Shown here: one piece after another, positions 27,334 to 38,700 of the stretch | Numbering within the stretch: position 1 is the stretch's first letter | How the letters are laid out: each line of letters starts with the position of its first letter | Assembly (NCBI GenBank): GCA_964293475.1 | Contig: CAXYYJ010000008.1 | Span: forward strand, 1-64,000 | Origin: UBA12170 sp964293475 | GTDB taxonomy: Bacteria; Bacteroidota; Bacteroidia; Bacteroidales; UBA12170 | Direction of reading: 5' to 3' | DNA: 64,000 bases | Translations under genes and position numbers: made by a program | Notes under the pieces: generated by a model | The model's input: the letters and a program-made list of their open reading frames with translations, nothing else | Database searches by the model: none | What the model was told of the DNA's origin: nothing

Positions 27334-27891
27334 ATGAAGGATATAGAAGAGTTTATTCTGCAAAACTATAGCAAGGAATTTGCTGAGGATCTGGCCGGGT
27401 TTCTGGTTCAAAATCCCCAGCGAATTCCCCATTTGCTGCAAATTGTTTATCGACAAGAAGAACCCATATCGCGCCGCGCCGCCTGGTATTTCAGTACCTT
27501 GTTCGACAAAGACCCCGAGCTTGTTTACCCTTTCACCGATGAGCTTGTTTCACAACTTCCCGCTATTAAATCGCAATCTATTCTGCGGGCATTTCTCCGC
27601 ACCATTGCCCGTTCACCCATCTCCGAAAACCATCATGGCTACCTGCTTCAATATGCCAGCGAGACCATTTTAAACCCAAAAAGCGAAATTGCCGTGAAAG
27701 CCATGGCCATGGATATCTTTTTTCAAATTGCCAAATCACAACCCGATTTGCTTCAGGAATTGGAACAAATCATCGATTTTATTTACCCCGAAAGCAGCCG
27801 CGGAATTCAAAATAAATGCCGCCATTTTTACAAAGACATAGAGAATTTAAGGATGAGAAAAATCTTTAAATCATCGCGGAAATCGCTTTAA
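27334..27891 (+). CDS. HEAT-like helical protein of unknown function
   Basis: A 185-residue, all-helical protein starting at ATG 27334; an upstream TTG would add five residues. Repeated helix pairs (IPHLLQIVYRQEEPISRRA, LLQYASETILNPKSEIAVKA) suggest HEAT/adaptin-like repeats, as in many Bacteroidota proteins linked to DNA repair or scaffolding. There is no signal peptide. A GC hairpin with six T residues follows the stop codon. Confidence 0.65.
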   Translation: MKDIEEFILQNYSKEFAEDLAGFLVQNPQRIPHLLQIVYRQEEPISRRAAWYFSTLFDKDPELVYPFTDELVSQLPAIKSQSILRAFLRTIARSPISENHHGYLLQYASETILNPKSEIAVKAMAMDIFFQIAKSQPDLLQELEQIIDFIYPESSRGIQNKCRHFYKDIENLRMRKIFKSSRKSL

Positions 27892-27912
27892 GTCTCAAAA
27901 TTCCATTGAACC

Positions 27913-27933
27913 TGCACTGAGCGTGCATTTTTT
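27913..27933 (+). terminator. Rho-independent terminator
   Basis: TGCAC (27913-27917), loop TGAGC, GTGCA (27923-27927) and six T residues. It separates the HEAT-like gene from the saccharide operon. Confidence 0.65.
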
Positions 27934-27984
27934 GCGTTTTTATATCAGGGTTTTTAGTCGCTTAGGTGTATTTAAGTAAAACAA

Positions 27985-30900
27985 ATGATGATGGGTTATT
28001 TTCGGATAAAGGCATTTTTAGTAGTCCTGGTGGGGCTACTTTCCACCGTTTTCTCCTGGGGACAAACAATCTCTCTCGATGAGTTTGAAAAAACAGAAGG
28101 CTGGTATTTTATTCAGTCCGATGGCGTTGACCTGCAGCTTTCTACCGAGAAGGGCCGCTCCGGAAAAGCCATCCGTTTCGACTACGATTTTACCCAAGGC
28201 ACCGGATATGGCGGGATTCAGAAACTTTTCCCCATCGACCTGCCCGAAAACTATGAGTTCACCTTTTGGCTCAAAGCCCAATCGCCATCCAATAATTTCG
28301 AAATCAAGTTTGCCGACAGCTCCGGAAACAATGTATGGTGGGTGAGCAATAGAAACTATGCCTTTCCGGGCGAATGGAAAAAAATTACCATAAAAAAACG
28401 CCATATCGGCTTTGCCTGGGGACCCACCAACGATCAGAATCTCAAACGAATAGACCGCATAGAGTTTACCATCGCTTCCTTTGTGGGCGGCAAAGGCACC
28501 ATTTGGCTCGACGATTTTAAATTCGAGCCGCTCCCAATCCAACCCAAAACTTTCCCCAACCCAAATATTTCAGCATCTACCAGCGCGTCCAGCCACCATC
28601 CGCTGCTCATGATTGATGGCATGAAATCTACTTTCTGGCAAAGTGAAACCAGCGAAAATCAAACGGTAATCGTTGATTTTAAAGCCCGCCGCGAGTTTGG
28701 GGGAATTCAAATTGACTGGACAGAAAAGGCGCAGGCACAACATTATAAAATACTTCTTTCCAACGACCAAAACAACTGGGAAAAGACCTACGAAGTATCT
28801 GACAACCAAAGCAATCTGAGCTTTATCAGACTTGCAGAAGCCGAAGCACGATATGTGAAAATAGAGCTTTCAAAACCGGCCAACCACCAATATTTTGGCG
28901 TTTCCGGGCTGCGGTTTTTAGATATTCAGGAATCGCTCAAAGCCAACGACTTCTTTATCTATGCAGCTAAAAACTCCCCCAAAGGATTCTATCCGCGCTC
29001 TTTTCTGGAGCAGGCCAGCTATTGGACCATTGTGGGTGTGAACAACGACACCAAAGAAGCCTTGATCAACGAAGATGGACTTGTGGAGGTTGACAAAGGC
29101 CTTTTCTCGCTGGAACCCATGATAAAACAGGGCGATTCCTTGTGGAACTGGAGCCATGTAAAGGCCAGCCAAAACCTGGGCAAAAAGGACAAAAACCGCG
29201 GATTTAGTTTTATGCCCACGGTGGAATGGGAATGTGGCTCCATCGGTTTTCAAACCCGTGTTACCACATCGGGCGAAGCCCAAAAAAACTCGTTGCTGCA
29301 CATAGATTACTCCTTCGAAAACCGGAGCGACCAACCCATCGATTTCGATTTCTATTTGCTCATCCGTCCCTTTCAGGCCAATCCCTATTATCAGTTTCTG
29401 AATCTGGAAGGCGGTGTGGGGAAAATCTCGCATATAGCTGAGCGGAAAGGATTTATAGAAGTTGACGGGAAAATAGTCTATTCGCTTCGCAAACCAGATG
29501 GTTTTGGAGCATCCCATTTCGACGAGGGAAATCTGGTAAATCATATTCTCGAAAATTCTCTGCCCGCAAAAAACGAAGTAACCGATGCCCATCATCTGGC
29601 TCAGGGATTGATGAAATATCATATTCATCTGGATGCCAATGCCCGCGAGACTTTTCAGGTGGTGGTACCTTTTTACGGAAAGGCTGGATTGGAAAATCTG
29701 ACTCTGGAAACTGCACGTGAGGATGTGGAAAAAAGCAATGATTTTTGGAGCTCCAAGGTGAGTTCCATTGAGTTTCAACTGCCTGCCTCCGCCGACCGCA
29801 TTGTGAATACCTATAAATCGAATCTGGTTTATATCCTCATCAACCGCGATAAGGCTGGAATTCAGCCCGGCTCCCGTTCCTACGAGCGAAGCTGGATTCG
29901 CGATGGGGCGCTCACTTCTTCGGCTTTGCTTAAATCGGGAATCGTGACCGAGGTGAAAGATTACATTGACTGGTATGTGGGTTACCAATACGAAAACGGG
30001 AAAGTTCCCTGCGTGGTCGATGGCCGCGGCCCCGATCCGGTGCCCGAAAACGATAGCCACGGAGAGCTCATTTATCTCGTTCGGGAGTATTTCAATTTTA
30101 CCCACGACACCGCTTTTCTGAAATCGAAAAATCAGCATGTGCTCCTGGCGGTGGATTATATTCAACAACTGATTGACGAGCGCTCCACCGATTTTTACCG
30201 TTTGGGCAACGACAGCCTGAAATCGCTCTATGGATTAGTTACAGAATCCATCAGCCATGAGGGCTATTCGGCCAAACCCATGCATTCCTACTGGGATAAT
30301 TTCTTCACCATGAAGGGGTTGAAAGATGCTGCAGAAATTCAGAAAATATTGGGCGAAACAGAAAATTATGAGCGGATTGTAAAAATTCGGGATACCTTTA
30401 AGGCAAATCTGTATCAATCCATTAACTTAGCTATGAACAACCATAAAATTGAGTATATTCCGGGATGCGCCGAGCTGGGAGATTTCGATGCTACTTCGAC
30501 TACCATTGCCCTGACGCCTTGCAACGAGCTGCTCAATCTTCCCAAACCCCAGGTTTACAATACCTTTGATAAATACTACGGGTTTTTTACAGATCGCCGC
30601 GACGGGAAACGCGATTGGGTAAACTATACGCCCTACGAAAACCGGCTTATTGGCTCGTTCATCATGCTCGATCAGCCCCAAAGAGCCCACGAGCTCATCG
30701 ATTTTTTTCTGAGCGACCAGCGTCCACAAGGCTGGAACCACTGGGCCGAAGTGGTTTGGAACGATGAGCGAATTCCGCGATATATTGGCGATATGCCCCA
30801 TACCTGGGTTGGCAGCGATTTCATTAATGCCGTTCGCTCCATGTTTGTTTATGAGAACGAGTTCGACGAGTCGTTGGTTCTGGGCGCTGCTTTATATCAG

Positions 30901-31170
30901 GACTGGATAGATGCCCCCGAAGGCATGGCCGTAAGAAACTTGCCTACCTATTATGGCCCCATTTCTTATTCCATCGAAAAGCAAGGCAATCAATACGAAT
31001 GGAACATAACCGGGCCTGTGAATTTGCCCGCCAACGGCATGAAAATCAAAAATTTCAACAGCTCCACCATGCCGAAAAAAGTCTTTGTTGATGGCGTAGA
31101 AATCAAGGATTTTTCGCAGAGTGAAATTCAGATAAAAACCATTCCCGCCAAGGTCGTTATTACCTATTAA
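27985..31170 (+). CDS. Secreted multidomain glycoside hydrolase-like protein (F5/8C + six-hairpin domain)
   Basis: A 1,061-residue exported protein, first gene of a four-gene saccharide operon. The signal peptide covers about residues 1-26 (LVGLLSTVFSWGQ). Residues of about 30-185 form a carbohydrate-binding-like beta-sandwich (GYGGIQKLF, GTIWLDDFKFEP). A discoidin/F5-8C-like domain follows at about 190-310 (MIDGMKSTFWQSE, YVKIELSKP). Residues of about 590-960 look like an (alpha/alpha)6 enzyme of glucoamylase/GH15-like type (SRSYERSWIRDGALTSSALL, CVVDGRGPDPVPENDSHGE, YSAKPMHSYWDNFF, WNHWAEVVWNDE). A short beta domain ends the protein. It probably cleaves a glucan or oligosaccharide in the periplasm or outside the cell. 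The linkage is not readable from sequence. Three consecutive ATGs are possible starts. Confidence 0.7.
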   Translation: MMMGYFRIKAFLVVLVGLLSTVFSWGQTISLDEFEKTEGWYFIQSDGVDLQLSTEKGRSGKAIRFDYDFTQGTGYGGIQKLFPIDLPENYEFTFWLKAQSPSNNFEIKFADSSGNNVWWVSNRNYAFPGEWKKITIKKRHIGFAWGPTNDQNLKRIDRIEFTIASFVGGKGTIWLDDFKFEPLPIQPKTFPNPNISASTSASSHHPLLMIDGMKSTFWQSETSENQTVIVDFKARREFGGIQIDWTEKAQAQHYKILLSNDQNNWEKTYEVSDNQSNLSFIRLAEAEARYVKIELSKPANHQYFGVSGLRFLDIQESLKANDFFIYAAKNSPKGFYPRSFLEQASYWTIVGVNNDTKEALINEDGLVEVDKGLFSLEPMIKQGDSLWNWSHVKASQNLGKKDKNRGFSFMPTVEWECGSIGFQTRVTTSGEAQKNSLLHIDYSFENRSDQPIDFDFYLLIRPFQANPYYQFLNLEGGVGKISHIAERKGFIEVDGKIVYSLRKPDGFGASHFDEGNLVNHILENSLPAKNEVTDAHHLAQGLMKYHIHLDANARETFQVVVPFYGKAGLENLTLETAREDVEKSNDFWSSKVSSIEFQLPASADRIVNTYKSNLVYILINRDKAGIQPGSRSYERSWIRDGALTSSALLKSGIVTEVKDYIDWYVGYQYENGKVPCVVDGRGPDPVPENDSHGELIYLVREYFNFTHDTAFLKSKNQHVLLAVDYIQQLIDERSTDFYRLGNDSLKSLYGLVTESISHEGYSAKPMHSYWDNFFTMKGLKDAAEIQKILGETENYERIVKIRDTFKANLYQSINLAMNNHKIEYIPGCAELGDFDATSTTIALTPCNELLNLPKPQVYNTFDKYYGFFTDRRDGKRDWVNYTPYENRLIGSFIMLDQPQRAHELIDFFLSDQRPQGWNHWAEVVWNDERIPRYIGDMPHTWVGSDFINAVRSMFVYENEFDESLVLGAALYQDWIDAPEGMAVRNLPTYYGPISYSIEKQGNQYEWNITGPVNLPANGMKIKNFNSSTMPKKVFVDGVEIKDFSQSEIQIKTIPAKVVITY

Positions 31171-31189
31171 TTTTACAAAAAAGCAAGAA

Positions 31190-33241
31190 ATGAGTGAGAA
31201 AAGAAGTGACAGCAGGCAAATGACCGAATCCCAAAGTAAAATTCCTTTTGGTCAGTTGGCCGCTTATGGAGCCGGGGGAATTATTCCCATTGCATTGTTC
31301 AATATTGCCGGAATTCTGGTAGGTCTCATGGGAAATATCAGTCTGGGACTGAGTGCATTCTGGCTGGGAGCCATTCTCATTATTCCCCGCCTGTGGGATG
31401 CCTTGTCCGACCCCATTATCGGGCACCTTTCCGACAATACCCGCACCCGCTGGGGACGACGCCGTCCGTTTCTTTTGATTGGTGGTTTGCTGGTGGCCGT
31501 TAGTTTTGTGGCCATTTGGTGGATTCCCAAGGGCGAGATGGTGGAAACCTGGTTCCCCACCGAAGCAGGTTATCAGTGGTTTCAGCTCAGCTATATTCTG
31601 ATTACTCTGCTCATCTTTTTTACCGCTGTCAATATTTTCGAAATTCCCCACGGAGCTTTGGGAATGGAACTTACCTCCGATTATCACGAACGAACCCGCC
31701 TTTTTAGCGCCAAGAGTTTTGTGGGGAATCTTTTTGCCATGAGCACTCCCTGGCTCTTTGCCTTAGCCAATCTGGAAATTTTCAAGGGAACAGGAGGCAA
31801 CGAAGCCGATGGAATGCGCTATGTTTCGCTCATGATTGCCGCCGTTATTATTCCACTTTCGTTTTGGTGGACCTACAAGCTGCGGGAGCCCGGCTTTGTG
31901 AAAGCCGCCAAACACGAAAAAACACCCTTTTGGCAGGATTTTAAAAGAACCACGGGCAACAGAAACTTCATCATGCTCACGCTCACCATTTTCACTTTAG
32001 CCATGGGCTTTAATTTTGTGCAGCTTCTGGGCTCCTACATTCCCATTTTTTATGTTTTTGGTGGCGATAAAGTGGCAGGCGCCTGGCTTCTTGGTTTCAA
32101 TGGCACCGTTTGGGCCATTACCGGATTGCTCGCCGTTTTCCCGCTGAACTGGATCAGCCCAAAACTGGGCAAGCGAAAAACCCTTTCCATTGCCATTATA
32201 CTCATGATTCTGGCTCAGCTTTCAAAAATAGTTTGCTATAACCCCAGCCATCCCTATCTCATAGTAATTCCAACCATTTTACTCAGCATTGGCATGTTGT
32301 TTTTCTTTACGCTGGGATCGAGTATGGTGGGCGATATTTGTGATGAGGAAGAGCTAAAAACCGGATATCGGACCGAAGGAAGCTTCTACTCCATTTTCTG
32401 GTGGTTTATTAAAATGGGCACCGCCTTAGCCAGTTTTGTGGGGGGAGCCCTCATTGTATTCACCATGTTCGACGAAGCCCAGGTGACCAAGGTTGATGGT
32501 ATTCAGGGGAATATTAAGGAGCTTCATGCCGAATCGGTGGTTTGGCGCGACCTGAAATCGGGCGCTGCCAATACTGCATCGTGGCTCCAACTGGCCCAAA
32601 CCGAGAGTGACGAGGCTTTGGAAGTTACCACAAAATACATCACCTATTTAGAGAAAGAAACCCAGATGGATCGGGAGAACAAGCATATTCTGCTGCCCAA
32701 CTATCCGCAGGAAAGAAAAGATAAGCTTCTGCTGGCACTGGAAACATCCAAAGCCACCAAAGCAGGGCTCGAGAATCTGATTCCAGCTTTGCAGCAAGGA
32801 AGCGTGGCCAATATGGATTCCGTATTTCAGGTTGCCATCCCGTTGATGCTTCAAACGCGGCTCGAAAAGGCAAAAATGAATGCCTTTGAGCTCGAATCGC
32901 ATCTGATTTCCAAATCGATGGAAAGCCAGAAAAGCAAAGAGCATTACGAGTCGCTACTGCCCATTGTGGCAACAACCAGCGAGCAATTGCGAACCATGGA
33001 CCTCAATATTCCGGGCGAACTGCTGGAACAAAATCTGGCCCGAATGGAAAAAGATTTGGTAGCTTTGACCCAACAATCGCCCTACACCCTCTATATGATG
33101 CGGGCGGTGGAAATAGGTTTGCCCATATTGCTTAGTATCTTATCTATTTTGTTTTTACTCCAGTATTCGCTCACCGAAGACCGGAGCCACGAAATCAAAA
33201 ACCAGCTCAACAAACGAAACGCAGAATCGAACCATCAATAA
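31190..33241 (+). CDS. GPH-family sugar:cation symporter with a large helical insertion
   Basis: A 683-residue major facilitator protein. Signatures of the glycoside-pentoside-hexuronide group are present: DALSDPIIGHLSDNTRTRWG followed by RRRPFLLIGG, and EIPHGALGMEL. Eleven membrane segments occupy residues of about 20-425. About 205 soluble, mostly helical charged residues (about 428-632) follow before the last segment (about 638-660). Relatives are usually 450-500 residues, so the insert is the odd feature. It starts 19 bases after the hydrolase stop codon. It probably imports the oligosaccharide made outside for the cytoplasmic GH35 and GH94 enzymes. Confidence 0.85.
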   Translation: MSEKRSDSRQMTESQSKIPFGQLAAYGAGGIIPIALFNIAGILVGLMGNISLGLSAFWLGAILIIPRLWDALSDPIIGHLSDNTRTRWGRRRPFLLIGGLLVAVSFVAIWWIPKGEMVETWFPTEAGYQWFQLSYILITLLIFFTAVNIFEIPHGALGMELTSDYHERTRLFSAKSFVGNLFAMSTPWLFALANLEIFKGTGGNEADGMRYVSLMIAAVIIPLSFWWTYKLREPGFVKAAKHEKTPFWQDFKRTTGNRNFIMLTLTIFTLAMGFNFVQLLGSYIPIFYVFGGDKVAGAWLLGFNGTVWAITGLLAVFPLNWISPKLGKRKTLSIAIILMILAQLSKIVCYNPSHPYLIVIPTILLSIGMLFFFTLGSSMVGDICDEEELKTGYRTEGSFYSIFWWFIKMGTALASFVGGALIVFTMFDEAQVTKVDGIQGNIKELHAESVVWRDLKSGAANTASWLQLAQTESDEALEVTTKYITYLEKETQMDRENKHILLPNYPQERKDKLLLALETSKATKAGLENLIPALQQGSVANMDSVFQVAIPLMLQTRLEKAKMNAFELESHLISKSMESQKSKEHYESLLPIVATTSEQLRTMDLNIPGELLEQNLARMEKDLVALTQQSPYTLYMMRAVEIGLPILLSILSILFLLQYSLTEDRSHEIKNQLNKRNAESNHQ

Positions 33242-33267
33242 CTTTTAAAAACTGAAAATTTTAAGAC

Positions 33268-35700
33268 ATGACATTTGAAATAAAAGACAACCATTTTTAT
33301 CATAACGGGGAAAAGACATTTTTAAACTCCGGCGAAATTCATTATTTCCGCATCAGGCGGGAGCTTTGGGACACCCATTTGCTGGCGGCTAAGGAAGCGG
33401 GATTAACCACCGTGAGCTCCTATGTACCCTGGGCCTGGCATGAGGACGAAGAATCTGTTTTCGATTTTTCGGGTCAAAGCTATCCGCAGCGTGATTTGTT
33501 GGGCTGGATAGACCGATGCGAGGCTCACGGGTTAAAGTGCATTCTGAAACCCGGTCCGTTTATTCTGGCCGAATACCGCGGAGCTGGTTTGCCCGACTGG
33601 TTTGTGGAGAAATATGGCAGCGAAGTGAAAATGCGTAACCGCCAGGGGCAAATTGTTCCCAGCGATGGCGTAAATCTCTTTCACCAGATTTTTATTGATA
33701 AGGTTTCGCTGTGGTACGATCAGATAATGCCCATCATTGCCAAAAGACAGATTTCCAATGGCGGCCCTGTTATTATGATGCAGATTTGCAACGAGATAGG
33801 CGTGTTTTCCTGGCTGGCTCATCAGGCGGACTATGGCAATAAAGTGCCCCATCATTTCATAGAATATCTGTCGAAGAAATTTAAAACCATCGACAAAATC
33901 AACAAGCTCTGGGGAACTGATTATTCTGATTTTGGCAGCATCGATATGCCCATGGATGGCCGCGTTCCTTTTGAGTCGAATTTCGACAAAGCCCGCGATT
34001 ACGAGTGGCATTTGTTCTGGCGCGAATACTACGGCAACTATCTGCGGATGCTTACCAAAATGGCTCGTGAACGGGGCGTTACCGTTCCCTTTTACCACAA
34101 TTTGCCAGGATGGATTTACGGCAGCGGCTACGAGTTTCCGGTGAACATCACCATGTACGAAGACCTTTTCGAAGATAAAAGCGAAATCATTTTTGGGGTG
34201 GATCATATTCCCGAATTTCTTTCGTACCGCAATATGCACGACGATCGCATCATCAACGATATCACCCGCGCCATGCAGGGAAACAAGCCGCTGTTTGCCG
34301 CTGAGTTTCAATGTGGCTCGCGCGAATATCATGTGGTAACCAATCCCCGCGAACTGGAGCTTTTCTATAAAGCCAGTGTGGCCAACGGTCTCACAGGCTG
34401 GAATTACTACATGTTTTCTCAGGGACGAAACCCGCAGCATAAAGGCTATTCGGGCGAGACTTTTTACTGGTTCAACCCACTCACTCCCGAAGGCGAAAAA
34501 ACCACTGCCTTCCCGCTCGTTCAACGCATGAATAAACTCATCAAAACTGCCGAAAAACCCATTTTGGAATCGGAACGAAAAGCCGAAGTGGCCGTTTTGT
34601 TTTATCCCCCCTATTATTCTTCCGAATTGGAAAGACCCCTTGGACCCACAAACGATACGCTTTTCAATCCTTTTGCCATCCGCAGAACAGCCTATTTCGA
34701 CGGTCTGCTCAAGGTACTTCAGGTGCTTAATATCGACTACGACATGCTCGATTTGAACAAGGCCACAGCAAAGGAAATGCTGGCATACAAGCAGGTTTGG
34801 GCCTTCACCACCGACGAGATGAACGCCGTTCCACAGCAGGAAATGGTGGATTATGCAAAAAATGGCGGGCAGCTGGTGGTTTTTCCTTATCTGCCCGACA
34901 GAGATATGTTGCAGCAACCCTGCACCATTCTTCGCGATGCACTTAAAATAAGCCCGGCGGGAAAAGAAATTATCGACTCACCGCTTATCGATGTCTTCGG
35001 ATTGAAAGATATTAAATGTGCCAATCCGCTCATTACCTATCATTTAGACGATGACAACGAAGCAGAACCCATTGCCTGGACGTTGAATGGTTCCGTTTGT
35101 GGGTTTATGAAAAATCTGGGGGAAGGTTCTTTGGTTCATCTGGGAACCTGGCTGGGATTCGACACCGAAGGCCACAAGCCTGTTTATGAAGCCTTGTTAA
35201 AACTGAGTCGTGCTCATTTGCGACATGCCACCAGCAATAATTTCCAGGTGAATGTGAAACAACGATTCTCCAATCAAAATACGGGAATTCTCTTTGCAGG
35301 AAACTACTACAATGAGGAGCAGCTGGCCCGCGTCAATTACACCCATCCATCGGGCAAAGGAATCCTCTCAATCCCCTATCTTCGCAACGAAATGCTTTGG
35401 CCGGCGCTCTACGCTGTGCTTTCGCCTACCGGATTACAACTGGCTCCCGGCATACAATTACTCCACTGCACTTCCGACTTGTTGAACGTGGTTTCCGATT
35501 CCGAAAAAATAGAGCTTACCCTGTTTGGCGACCGCGATTTATTGGGCGAAATACTTCTCGAAGGCGAAAATATCAGCCGTATTCAATGGGCCGATACTCA
35601 GGGCGACGGCATAAAACTTACCCATATTGACAATCGTATAGTATTAAATTACAATCATTTCCACAAACACGAATTCATCATCACAATAAAAATTAAATAG
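33268..35700 (+). CDS. Glycoside hydrolase family 35 enzyme (beta-galactosidase-like; possible beta-glucosyl enzyme)
   Basis: A 810-residue GH35-like protein without signal peptide, so cytoplasmic. The TIM barrel begins GEIHYFRIRRELWDTHLLAA, with the family pattern VPWAWHEDEESVFDFSGQSY and KPGPFILAEYRGAGLPDWF. Candidate catalytic glutamates are E176 (MMQICNEIG) and E346 (FAAEFQCG). A glutamine amidotransferase-like middle domain and a C-terminal beta domain follow. Family members are mostly beta-galactosidases, but a GH35 beta-1,2-glucosyltransferase has been described beside GH94 genes. The neighbour here is a long GH94, so a beta-glucan substrate is plausible. It ends 1 base before the GH94 gene. 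Confidence 0.8.
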   Translation: MTFEIKDNHFYHNGEKTFLNSGEIHYFRIRRELWDTHLLAAKEAGLTTVSSYVPWAWHEDEESVFDFSGQSYPQRDLLGWIDRCEAHGLKCILKPGPFILAEYRGAGLPDWFVEKYGSEVKMRNRQGQIVPSDGVNLFHQIFIDKVSLWYDQIMPIIAKRQISNGGPVIMMQICNEIGVFSWLAHQADYGNKVPHHFIEYLSKKFKTIDKINKLWGTDYSDFGSIDMPMDGRVPFESNFDKARDYEWHLFWREYYGNYLRMLTKMARERGVTVPFYHNLPGWIYGSGYEFPVNITMYEDLFEDKSEIIFGVDHIPEFLSYRNMHDDRIINDITRAMQGNKPLFAAEFQCGSREYHVVTNPRELELFYKASVANGLTGWNYYMFSQGRNPQHKGYSGETFYWFNPLTPEGEKTTAFPLVQRMNKLIKTAEKPILESERKAEVAVLFYPPYYSSELERPLGPTNDTLFNPFAIRRTAYFDGLLKVLQVLNIDYDMLDLNKATAKEMLAYKQVWAFTTDEMNAVPQQEMVDYAKNGGQLVVFPYLPDRDMLQQPCTILRDALKISPAGKEIIDSPLIDVFGLKDIKCANPLITYHLDDDNEAEPIAWTLNGSVCGFMKNLGEGSLVHLGTWLGFDTEGHKPVYEALLKLSRAHLRHATSNNFQVNVKQRFSNQNTGILFAGNYYNEEQLARVNYTHPSGKGILSIPYLRNEMLWPALYAVLSPTGLQLAPGIQLLHCTSDLLNVVSDSEKIELTLFGDRDLLGEILLEGENISRIQWADTQGDGIKLTHIDNRIVLNYNHFHKHEFIITIKIK

Positions 35701-35701
35701 T

Positions 35702-38700
35702 ATGGCGGCAGAAAAAATGCAGATACACAATGATTTGGGCTTGTCGGTTTCTTTTTTAGAAAATGGTCTCTTAGAGAGCATCAATTGCCATCCCATTCGA
35801 ATGGGCCTGAAGGCGGCCACCGTTTTTTCGAAATCCGCCGCCAATATATTCATCAGAATTAAAGGCGACACCATAAAATATTCCCCTTTATTGGGTCCCG
35901 ATAACAAGTCGGAAATGGTTGTTCATAACAATCAGTTTTTTGTGAAAGGAAGCTGGGAAGGATTGGAATATCTGTGTTCGCTGCGGTTGGCTGAGAAAAG
36001 TAACAGCTGGCAATGGCAAATAGAAACCACCAACAAAAACCAAAAATCCTGTGAGCTCGATTTGGTCTGGCTTCAGGATGTGGGTTTAAAACCGATGGGC
36101 GAAAGCCTGGTGAACGAGTATTATGTGAGCCAGTATGTGGAAAGACTCGTCCTTCATCACAGCGAAGTGGGCGATTATGTTTGCTGCCGTCAGAACAACA
36201 AAGAATCGGTGGGCTATCCCTGGCTCATGATGGTTTGCCCCAATGGAGCAGCATCGGCCACCACCGACGGCATGCAGATTTTCGGAAAATCGTTCAGAGG
36301 CACAGCAGAGGCCGAGGGCTTGATGCAGCCATTTCTAGGGGGAGAATATGCAGGAGAATCTTCAATGGCGGCTCTTCAGGAAACCCCATTTGTATTGGGT
36401 TCGGGCGAAAGTCATACCACCGTGTTTATGGGATTTTACCAGCCCAACCATCCTTTGGCCACATCGGACAGCGATTATCAATGGTTCGAAAAACACCGCA
36501 ACGATTTTGGGAAAACAGAGCAGATTCCAGCTGATTTGGTCTGGATTCAACCCCGCCAGAATATTTTTACATCGTCCATGCTTCTTCAGTCCGAAGACCT
36601 TAACGAACAAGAAATCAGTCATTTATTTGGCCCCGATAAGCGCCATTTGGAAATGGAAAACGAAAAGATGCTTTCGTTCTTTTCGGCCGACAACAATCAT
36701 GTGGTACTTAGGGAGAAGGAGCTTAGGGTCGACCGGCCCCACGGGCATATTTTGCAGGCACAAACCGGCTTTCGTCCGGACGAGAATATTCTCTCGACAA
36801 CAGCCTGGGCTTGCGGGGTTTTCAATTCGCATGTTGTTCAGGGCAATACCAATTTCAATATTTTCCTGTCCATTTATTCCAGTCAGTTCAATCAAAACCC
36901 CGAAACCGGCCAGCGGATTTTTGTGGAGATAGATGGAACATGGTTTCTTTTGGGTGTTCCTTCGGCCTTCGAAATGGGGCTGAATCACTGCCGCTGGATT
37001 TATAAAACCAAAAATCACCTTTTGCAGGTTCGCACCTGGACATCGAAGTCGGGCCCTGTAGTGCGGACAGATTTTAAAGTGCTCGAAGGGGGTTCGGTGA
37101 ATGCTATGCTAACCCATCATCTGGATGCGGGAAATGGATGGCAACTGACTGATAATGAATTTGCCAACAATTTCACTTTTAAGCCGAAAGAAGACAGCCT
37201 GATTTTTAGCAAATTCCCGCAGGCTCAATATCGTTTATCTTTTGAGAATCAATCGCCCGAAAAAATCTGGACGAAAAATCAGTCTTATCACGGTGAACCC
37301 ATGTTCGTACTGGGGTTTAATTCCACCGCATATTTCAGCATGTGTTTGGTTGGCGAAGTAGTAAAAGCTCTGGAGAGTAATAAGTTGCCGGCTATAAGCC
37401 AATCATTTGAATATGATGTGGAACAAGCCAGAAACCAGTGGAAGGATTTTAATCTGAATTTGTCGCTGCACGGGCCACATAAAGACATCTCTGCCATCAG
37501 TGAAATCATTCCGTGGTTTGGCATGAATGCCCTGGCGCATTTTCTCACTCCCCACGGGTTGGAGCAGTTTGGTGGCGCCGCCTGGGGAACCCGCGATGTT
37601 TCCCAGGGGCCTTTGGATTTATTGCTGAGCCTCGAGAAATATGAAGATGCCAAGCAAGTGTTGCGAATCATTTTTTCCAATCAAAATATGGATGGCGGCT
37701 GGCCCCAGTGGTGGATGTTCGACAGCTATCAATTTATTCGTGCCGGCGATTCCCATGGCGATATTTTCTATTGGGTGATTATTGGGCTGAGCAACTATAT
37801 AAAAATCACCGGTGATATAAAAATCCTCGATGAGGTATTGCCCTACTATGCAGCCACCGGGGAAAAATCTCTGGAGCCGGAATCTGTTGCAGCCCATATG
37901 GACCGGCTTATTCAAATGATTACCGATTCTTTTATTCCCAACACAGCTTTGGTTCCATTTGGCGGCGGCGACTGGAACGACTCGTTGCAACCCGTGAGCC
38001 ATGAGCTGGCCAAGCGGATGATTTCGAGCTGGACGGTGCAAATGAACTATCAGGCTTTTCAACAGTATCAAGGAATTTATGAGCTTCTGGGCCAGAAAGA
38101 AAAAGCTGCAGAACTCAATACAATTTGTCAGCAAATAAAAGCCGATTTCAATAAATATCTGATTAAAGATGAAGTGGTTGCTGGTTATGGACTTGTGGAA
38201 CCCGATGGCTCCATCAGCGTTTTATTGCATCCCACCGACAACACCACAAATATTCATTATAGCCTGTTGCCCATGGACAGGGGAATTATTAGTGGGATTT
38301 TTACCAAAGAACAGGCCATTCACCATCAGAAAATAGTGGAAGAACATCTCAAAGGTCCCGATGGCGCTCGGTTGATGGATCGTCCGCTGCAATACCGCGG
38401 GGGAATTCAAACCCTGTTTCAAAGAGCCGAAAGCAGCACTTTCTTTGGTCGCGAAATTGGGTTGATGTACATTCACGAGCATATCCGCTATGCGGAATGT
38501 CAGGCCATTACAGGCAGAGCCGACGCCTTTGTCAAAGCACTCCGGCAAGCCAATCCGGTCGACTACCGAAGCATTGTGAAACAGGGCGATATTCGTCAGG
38601 CCAACTGCTACTACAGCAGCTCCGATGTGGCCTACAAAAGCCGCTACGATGCCGACGAGCGCTATGAGGAAATCAATCAGGGAACCCTGACGCTCAGGGG

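Noticed and set aside
28918..30168. Minus-strand 416-residue frame inside the secreted hydrolase gene
   Set aside because: Shadow of a real coding frame; there is no domain, and its composition is that of an antisense frame.
33532..34917. Minus-strand 461-residue frame inside the GH35 gene
   Set aside because: Long antisense frame produced by codon bias of the real gene; no recognisable protein features.
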